10,160 bases of DNA. It comes from Phycisphaerae bacterium (GTDB lineage: Bacteria > Planctomycetota > Phycisphaerae > SM23-33). The position numbers and the translations under genes are program-made. Below the pieces are notes generated by a model. It was not told the origin of the DNA. It saw nothing but the letters and a program-made list of their open reading frames with translations, and made no database searches. Location: assembly GCA_030754715.1 (NCBI GenBank), contig JASLZV010000036.1, positions 1 to 10,160 of the forward strand, given 5' to 3'. Positions 6,785-10,160 of this stretch are shown here, one piece after another; positions within the stretch are counted from its first letter, which is position 1; each line of letters begins with the position of its first letter.

Positions 6785-7750
6785 ATGAAACGACCATTGG
6801 TATCGGCGATGTTCCTGGTGGCGGCTGCGGCGTGCGGCGGCTGCGGCGTCTTTTTTCGCAGCGACCCGGCTGACTACGTCAAGCCGTCCGTCGCTGTGTT
6901 CAAGTTCGAGAACCGCGCCCCGTTCCCGCTGGGATGGGACCTCGGCGACGGGATGAAGGAGATGCTATCCGCCGGCTTGGTGGAGACGAATCGTTATCGG
7001 ATCATTGAGCGGCTGGACATCGACGCGGTCAAGCGGGAGTTGCGGTTTCAACACGGCGGGTCCACCCGCCAGCAGGGACGGGCCAAACAGGGACACCTGA
7101 AAAACGTCCAATACCTGATAAAAGGTACAATCACCGACTTCGGGCACGTCTCGGGCGGCTGGGCCTTCAGTGACATCCTTGACGTCGTCCGTTGGTTCAG
7201 TGGCAGCCAGCGGGCGATCATGAGCATGACTGTCCAGGTGATCGACGTGGAGTCTGGTGAGATTGTGACTTCCTCGCGGCTGTCGAAATCGGTGAAGGCC
7301 GGCGATATCACCATCGAACTGGGCTATCAGAACATGGCGATGGGCGGAAACATGTTTCGCCGCACGCCGCTGGGGCGGGCCACGGCGTCCGTTATCGACG
7401 AGGCCGTCGAGCAAATTACGGATGCAATCGCAAACCGCAGATGGACCCCAAAGGTGGCCACTCTACAGAACGACGGCACTGTTGTCCTCAACGGCGGACA
7501 AAACCGCAAAATCAAGCCCGGCATGTTCTATGAGATTCGCCAGAAGGGTCAGGCTATAGTGGATCCGGAAAGCGACGACGTACTCGGCTACAGCCGGGGC
7601 AGAATCGTCGGCTGGGTGAAGGTGGTGCAGGCAAACGAACTGTACAGCATAGCCGAGGTGGTCGGGGGCGACCTGTCGGAGTTCCAGCCGGGTCAACTGT
7701 GCCGCGCGACCTCTGCCGTGCCCTCGTTCAGCCCGGATCGCGGTGGCTGA
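6785..7750 (+). CDS. CsgG-like outer-membrane lipoprotein with C-terminal extension
   Basis: A 321-residue probable lipoprotein. The signal sequence (1-16) ends in a relaxed lipobox AAA-C17; C20 is a poorer alternative. The region 34-218 follows the CsgG pattern: VAVFKFENR (37-43 core), a D-L-G-D-G-M-x-E-M-L helix, the Y-R-I-I-E-R-x-x-I-D motif (71-80), LIKGTITDFG (111-120), the D-V-x-S-G-E-I strand (154-160) and a helical end (IDEAVEQITDAI, 204-215). In curli systems CsgG forms the outer-membrane export pore; no curli subunit is encoded here. A further domain at about 222-310 (VVLNGG, IKPGMFYEI, GRIVGWVKV) resembles the small C-terminal beta domain of FlgT-like proteins. ATG 6785 has SD GGAG at 8 nt. 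It probably works with the secreted protein just upstream; substrate unknown. Confidence 0.8.
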   Translation: MKRPLVSAMFLVAAAACGGCGVFFRSDPADYVKPSVAVFKFENRAPFPLGWDLGDGMKEMLSAGLVETNRYRIIERLDIDAVKRELRFQHGGSTRQQGRAKQGHLKNVQYLIKGTITDFGHVSGGWAFSDILDVVRWFSGSQRAIMSMTVQVIDVESGEIVTSSRLSKSVKAGDITIELGYQNMAMGGNMFRRTPLGRATASVIDEAVEQITDAIANRRWTPKVATLQNDGTVVLNGGQNRKIKPGMFYEIRQKGQAIVDPESDDVLGYSRGRIVGWVKVVQANELYSIAEVVGGDLSEFQPGQLCRATSAVPSFSPDRGG

Positions 7751-7786
7751 TGCTCTGGCCCGCGTATTTCGTGACTTTTCGCGACC

Positions 7787-7834
7787 GGAGGGAGCTTTTG
7801 CCGCCGGCTGCGATGGCCGCGCGAGCTATCCTCC
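7787..7834. terminator. Imperfect stem-loop in the convergent gap
   Basis: GGAGG-G-AGCT (7787-7796) can pair with AGCT-AT-CCTCC (7824-7834), with a small inner CGGC/GCCG stem. It sits between the two gene ends that meet here (7750 plus, 7908 minus), where a shared terminator would be expected, but no U-tract follows on either strand. The remainder of 7751-7907 holds nothing else I can support. Confidence 0.2.
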
Positions 7835-7907
7835 GCGTATCATTACAGATATGCCTGCGGAATCTCGCTTGTGCGGCCTTGCCGGTCGCCCAAACGAGTT
7901 GGCTGCT

Positions 7908-8708
7908 CTAGGAGCCCGCGCCGCCTTGTCGGTCTTGCGGGTCTGAGAGTCCCTCCAGTTCCTCTTCCTCTTCCGATGGCGGGTTGGGGTTCAAGTGGAC
8001 GTAGATTTCGCCGAAGTTTCCCTCCTGGCTGACGAATATTTTCTTCTGCCGGATCAATTCCAGCAGGGCCAGGAACAGCCCGACGATCTCGCTGCGGACT
8101 GTCCTGCCCTCGAAAATCCCCCCGAACGTCATCGACCCCTCGCGGCCCAGTTGGTCAACGATGTCGTCCGCGTGCAGTTCAACCGGGGTGTCGTCGTAGA
8201 TCACCTCGTGTTGGGTGATGCGCCGGCCGATGGACTCCGTCACTTTGGAGAAGGCGTCGAACAGGTGCCACACCTGTACGTCTTGGAGGTCCAGTTGACG
8301 CTCGTCGCCGCCCTCTAACTTCGCCGGGAGGCGGGGGAACTTCAACGCCTGCTGTCGGCCCAGGTCCCGCAGGTCTTCGGCGGCGTCCTTGAAAGATTTG
8401 TATTCCAGCAACTGCCGCACCAACTCGGCCCGCGGATCGATCTCTACACCTTCGCCCTCGTCCTGGCCTGCTTCGGGAGTCGGCAGAAGCATCCGCGTCT
8501 TAATCTCTATCAGCGTGGCTGCCAGCACCAGAAACTCGCCGGCTAGATTCGGGTCCAGTTCCTTGATCATCTCCACGTACTGGACGTACTGCTCGGTGAT
8601 GGTGGCGATGGGGATGTTGTGGATGTCCACCTCTTCCCGCCGGATCAGGTACAGCAGCAGGTCCAGCGGGCCGTTATAGACGTCCAGGTTGACGTGGTAT
8701 TCGCTCAT
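7908..8708 (-). CDS. scpA: Segregation and condensation protein A (kleisin of the SMC complex)
   Basis: A 266-residue cytosolic kleisin that bridges the SMC dimer together with ScpB and helps compact and separate chromosomes. The N-terminal SMC-neck-binding region shows the family signature V-x-L-D-V-Y-N-G-P-L-D-L-L-L (6-19), then VDIHNIPIATITEQYVQYV (27-45) and the long helix L-A-G-E-F-L-V-L-A-A-T-L-I-E-I-K (55-70) ending TRMLLP. An acidic, less conserved middle leads to the C-terminal winged helix (about 195-240: GRTVRSEIVGLFLALLELIR, then IFVSQ and GEIYVHL). A Glu-rich tail (245-252) ends the protein. ATG 8708 fits the family start; only a weak GGCGG lies upstream. It follows trpS by 70 bp on the same strand, probably one operon. 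No scpB is visible in the window. Confidence 0.93.
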   Translation of the reverse strand: MSEYHVNLDVYNGPLDLLLYLIRREEVDIHNIPIATITEQYVQYVEMIKELDPNLAGEFLVLAATLIEIKTRMLLPTPEAGQDEGEGVEIDPRAELVRQLLEYKSFKDAAEDLRDLGRQQALKFPRLPAKLEGGDERQLDLQDVQVWHLFDAFSKVTESIGRRITQHEVIYDDTPVELHADDIVDQLGREGSMTFGGIFEGRTVRSEIVGLFLALLELIRQKKIFVSQEGNFGEIYVHLNPNPPSEEEEELEGLSDPQDRQGGAGS

Positions 8709-8778
8709 CTTGCCGCCCGGTTCGATATTCCGCCGCCGCCGGTTGGGCGCCTCTCCGTGTTTGCCCGCGGTGAGTACC

Positions 8779-9756
8779 TCACCTGCTGGTCATGATTCCG
8801 CACGCCTCGCGGACGCGCCGCATGGTGGCCTCGGCCACTTCGCGGGCCTTGCGCCCGCCGGTAGCCAGCATGTCTCGCACGGTGTCGCCGCGCTTTATCA
8901 GTTCTGCGTAGCGATCGCGAGCTGCGGCGAATTTCTCGTTGGTCAACTCAGCCAGGCGGGCCTTGGCATGGCCGTATCCGTATTCGCCGGCGCGGTACTT
9001 GGAGGCAATCTCGTCGGCCTCCTCCGGCGAGGCCAGAAGTTTCAGCAGCGACATCACGTTGCATTTGTCGGGGTCTTTGGGCTCTTCCAGAGCAGTGGAG
9101 TCGGTCACGATTGCCGCGCATCGCTTCTTGGTCTGCTTGGACGTTGCAAAGATCTCTATGGTGTTGTCGTAACTCTTGGACATCTTCTGCCCGTCCAGCC
9201 CGGGAACGACAGCCACTTCCGGCACGATGTGCGCCTCAGGCAGCACCAGCACGTCCTTGCCGACCGCCCTGTTGAACTTGCCGACCAGGTCTCGCGCCAT
9301 CTCCACGTGCTGCTTCTGGTCCCGGCCCACCGGCACCAGGTCGGCGTCGTAGATCACGATGTCGGCTGCCTGAAGGACCGGGTAGTCAAACAGGCCCATA
9401 TTGGCCGGCAGGCCCCTGGCGATCTTGTCCTTGTAACTGGTGGCCTTTTCCATCAGGCTCACAGGGCAATAGCAGTTGAGTATCCAGCACAACTCGGTTA
9501 CCTGCGGCACGTCCGATTGCAGGAAGAACACGCTGCGGTCAGGGTCGATTCCCATTGCCAGGTATCCCGCTGCCACGTGCAGCGTTATCTCTTCCATGGC
9601 CGCCCTGTCGGATATGCCGGTCAGCGCGTGATAGTTGGCGATGAAGTAGAAGCACTGGTTCCCCTGTTCCTGCAGGGCCAGGTACTGCCGGATTGCGCCG
9701 AAATAGTTGCCCAGGTGCAGCCGCCCCGACGGTTGTATGCCCGATAGAATCCTCAT
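8779..9756 (-). CDS. trpS: Tryptophan--tRNA ligase
   Basis: A 325-residue cytosolic class I aminoacyl-tRNA synthetase that activates tryptophan with ATP and loads tRNA-Trp. The Rossmann signatures are complete: GIQPSGRLHLGN (6-17, HLGN as the HIGH motif), DYPVLQAADIVIYDADLVPV (124-143), GRDQKQHVEMARD (144-156) and KMSKS (191-195). The length is normal for the bacterial enzyme. The frame is open upstream to 9813, but the family start MRILSGIQPSG fixes ATG 9756. There is no SD; instead a promoter-like pair ends 9 nt before the ATG, suggesting a leaderless mRNA. No T-box or trp leader structure is seen. scpA follows 70 bp downstream. Confidence 0.96.
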   Translation of the reverse strand: MRILSGIQPSGRLHLGNYFGAIRQYLALQEQGNQCFYFIANYHALTGISDRAAMEEITLHVAAGYLAMGIDPDRSVFFLQSDVPQVTELCWILNCYCPVSLMEKATSYKDKIARGLPANMGLFDYPVLQAADIVIYDADLVPVGRDQKQHVEMARDLVGKFNRAVGKDVLVLPEAHIVPEVAVVPGLDGQKMSKSYDNTIEIFATSKQTKKRCAAIVTDSTALEEPKDPDKCNVMSLLKLLASPEEADEIASKYRAGEYGYGHAKARLAELTNEKFAAARDRYAELIKRGDTVRDMLATGGRKAREVAEATMRRVREACGIMTSR

Positions 9757-9765
9757 GGCCCGGCC

Positions 9766-9794
9766 ATGGTAGCGCAGCGCGGCGGCCGGGTCAA
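9766..9794 (-). promoter_or_regulatory. Candidate promoter for trpS-scpA, predicting a leaderless mRNA
   Basis: On the minus strand TTGACC (9794-9789, 5/6 to -35), a 17-bp spacer, then TACCAT (9771-9766, 4/6 to -10). The box ends 9 nt before the trpS ATG, so transcription would start about 2-3 nt before the start codon. The intervening GGCCGGGCC contains no usable SD. Confidence 0.5.
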
Positions 9795-9813
9795 GGGACA
9801 CGCGTTTCGCCAA

Positions 9814-9862
9814 GGGTTCCCCGGCCCCTGCGCCTTTCGACTCCGGGTTCCCCGATCCCTGC
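9814..9862. repeat. 18-bp imperfect direct repeat upstream of trpS
   Basis: GGGTTCCCCGGCCCCTGC (9814-9831) recurs as GGGTTCCCCGATCCCTGC (9845-9862): 16 of 18 positions identical, 31-bp period, about three helical turns. Both copies lie upstream of the candidate trpS -35 box (nearest copy 19 bp away) and could be binding sites for a regulator of trpS-scpA or of the divergent gene. Confidence 0.5.
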
Positions 9863-9942
9863 TGACTCTACCCCTCTGGGACGTGACAGCAAGGCAGTTC
9901 ACTGGGTCGCACAGGCCGCATCGAAGGCGCGGAGATACTTGG

Positions 9943-9971
9943 TTGACGTCGTGCGCGGGGCTGGGTACATA
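9943..9971 (+). promoter_or_regulatory. Candidate promoter for the uroporphyrinogen-decarboxylase-like gene
   Basis: TTGACG (9943-9948, 5/6), a 17-bp spacer and TACATA (9966-9971, 3/6 to the -10 consensus). It predicts a leader of about 65 nt that contains the hairpin at 9995-10010. The -10 match is weak; GCTAAT (10027-10032), ending 10 nt before the ATG, is an alternative -10 without a good -35. Confidence 0.3.
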
Positions 9972-9994
9972 AGGCCGGCGGCTGCGTTTCTCGT

Positions 9995-10010
9995 CCGCCG
10001 CCTGCGGCGG
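9995..10010 (+). other. GC-only hairpin in the presumed leader of the right-edge gene
   Basis: CCGCCG (9995-10000), loop CCTG, CGGCGG (10005-10010); six G-C pairs, 32 bp before the start codon at 10043. It could be an mRNA structure or a dispersed palindrome. No other copy of the full 16 bp was noticed here. The rest of 9757-10042 carries no gene I can support. Confidence 0.4.
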
Positions 10011-10042
10011 TTGCCCTCTGCGTTTAGCTAATTGAGACGCCC

Positions 10043-10160
10043 ATGAATTCGAAGGAAAGAATAACCGCGGCCATGGAAGGCGGCGTGCCCGACCAGGTGC
10101 CGGTGACGCTGGGACTGAGTGAAATGATGCCGGTGAAATACTTCACCGACGATTACATCC
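10043..10160 (+). CDS. Uroporphyrinogen decarboxylase (URO-D) family protein, N-terminal fragment
   Basis: An open frame of 39 codons runs from ATG 10043 off the right edge. It begins MNSKERITAAMEGGVPDQVP and continues VTLGLSEMMPVKYFTDDYI, which matches the opening of the URO-D / corrinoid methyltransferase superfamily (MtaA/CmuA-like): M-N-x-x-E-R, then a short helix, a P-D-x-V-P turn and the first barrel strand. Many non-heme paralogues of this fold in anaerobes and planctomycetes act as methyltransferases, and the start of the sequence looks more like those than like HemE, but 39 residues cannot settle the substrate. SD is poor (TTGAGA). The gene is divergent from trpS. Confidence 0.7.
   Translation, partial: MNSKERITAAMEGGVPDQVPVTLGLSEMMPVKYFTDDYI

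Noticed and set aside
7743..7946. 67-codon plus-strand frame from a GTG overlapping the CsgG-like stop
   Set aside because: Overlaps the ends of both flanking genes, has no clear SD or family resemblance, and looks like chance open sequence in the convergent gap.
8689..9747. 352-codon open frame on the plus strand across trpS
   Set aside because: Antisense shadow of trpS; His- and Gln-rich composition typical of a mirrored high-GC gene.
9814..9862. Possible tRNA or T-box element upstream of trpS (GGTTCCCCG resembles a T-arm)
   Set aside because: No cloverleaf or acceptor pairing could be formed around either copy, and the predicted trpS transcript starts downstream of it.
1..10160. CRISPR arrays, insertion sequences, attachment sites, rRNA or tRNA genes
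   Set aside because: No regularly spaced repeats, transposase motifs, terminal inverted repeats or RNA gene signatures were seen.

Overview
The window is high-GC (about 60% by eye), gene-dense bacterial DNA. Its best lineage match is Planctomycetota, perhaps Phycisphaerae-like. This is an inference from three things: a secreted VIT/VWA protein with the TPYTSFL signature, a PurF of the 'HECGVAALYW / LQNRGQLAAG' type, and a CsgG-like lipoprotein beside a secreted protein of unknown function. Nothing here proves the taxon, and no mobile element, CRISPR array, tRNA or rRNA was seen.

Layout, left to right. Positions 1-351 (minus) hold the N-terminal half of a SAM hydrolase (DUF62), cut by the window edge. 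It is divergent from a protein-L-isoaspartate O-methyltransferase gene (397-1053, plus). After a 208-bp gap comes a secreted VIT+VWA protein (1262-3532, plus). A 201-bp gap with GC-rich hairpins and a candidate promoter leads to a plus-strand run: purF (3734-5305); a strongly truncated second amidophosphoribosyltransferase-like gene (5365-5739); a secreted protein of unknown function (5755-6660); and a CsgG-like lipoprotein (6785-7750). Converging on this run from the right are trpS (9756-8779) and scpA (8708-7908), minus strand, probably one transcript. A 286-bp divergent spacer separates trpS from the start of a uroporphyrinogen-decarboxylase-family gene (10043 onward), cut by the right edge.

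How the genes work together: the SAM hydrolase and Pcm both act on SAM and share a 45-bp divergent spacer. PurF carries out the first committed step of purine synthesis; its neighbour looks like a decayed relative. The two envelope proteins at 5755-7750 may be partners at the cell surface. TrpRS and ScpA (translation, and chromosome condensation with SMC) are housekeeping.

Regulatory reading: two genes without a visible Shine-Dalgarno sequence, pcm and trpS, each have a well-formed promoter whose -10 box ends exactly 9 nt before the start codon, which suggests leaderless mRNAs. Most other genes have a recognisable purine-rich SD. The most curious items are the truncated PurF-like gene, this promoter geometry, the unknown secreted protein plus CsgG-like pair, and an 18-bp imperfect direct repeat upstream of trpS. 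I did not find a convincing new defence or mobile system; the window is mostly ordinary chromosomal DNA.
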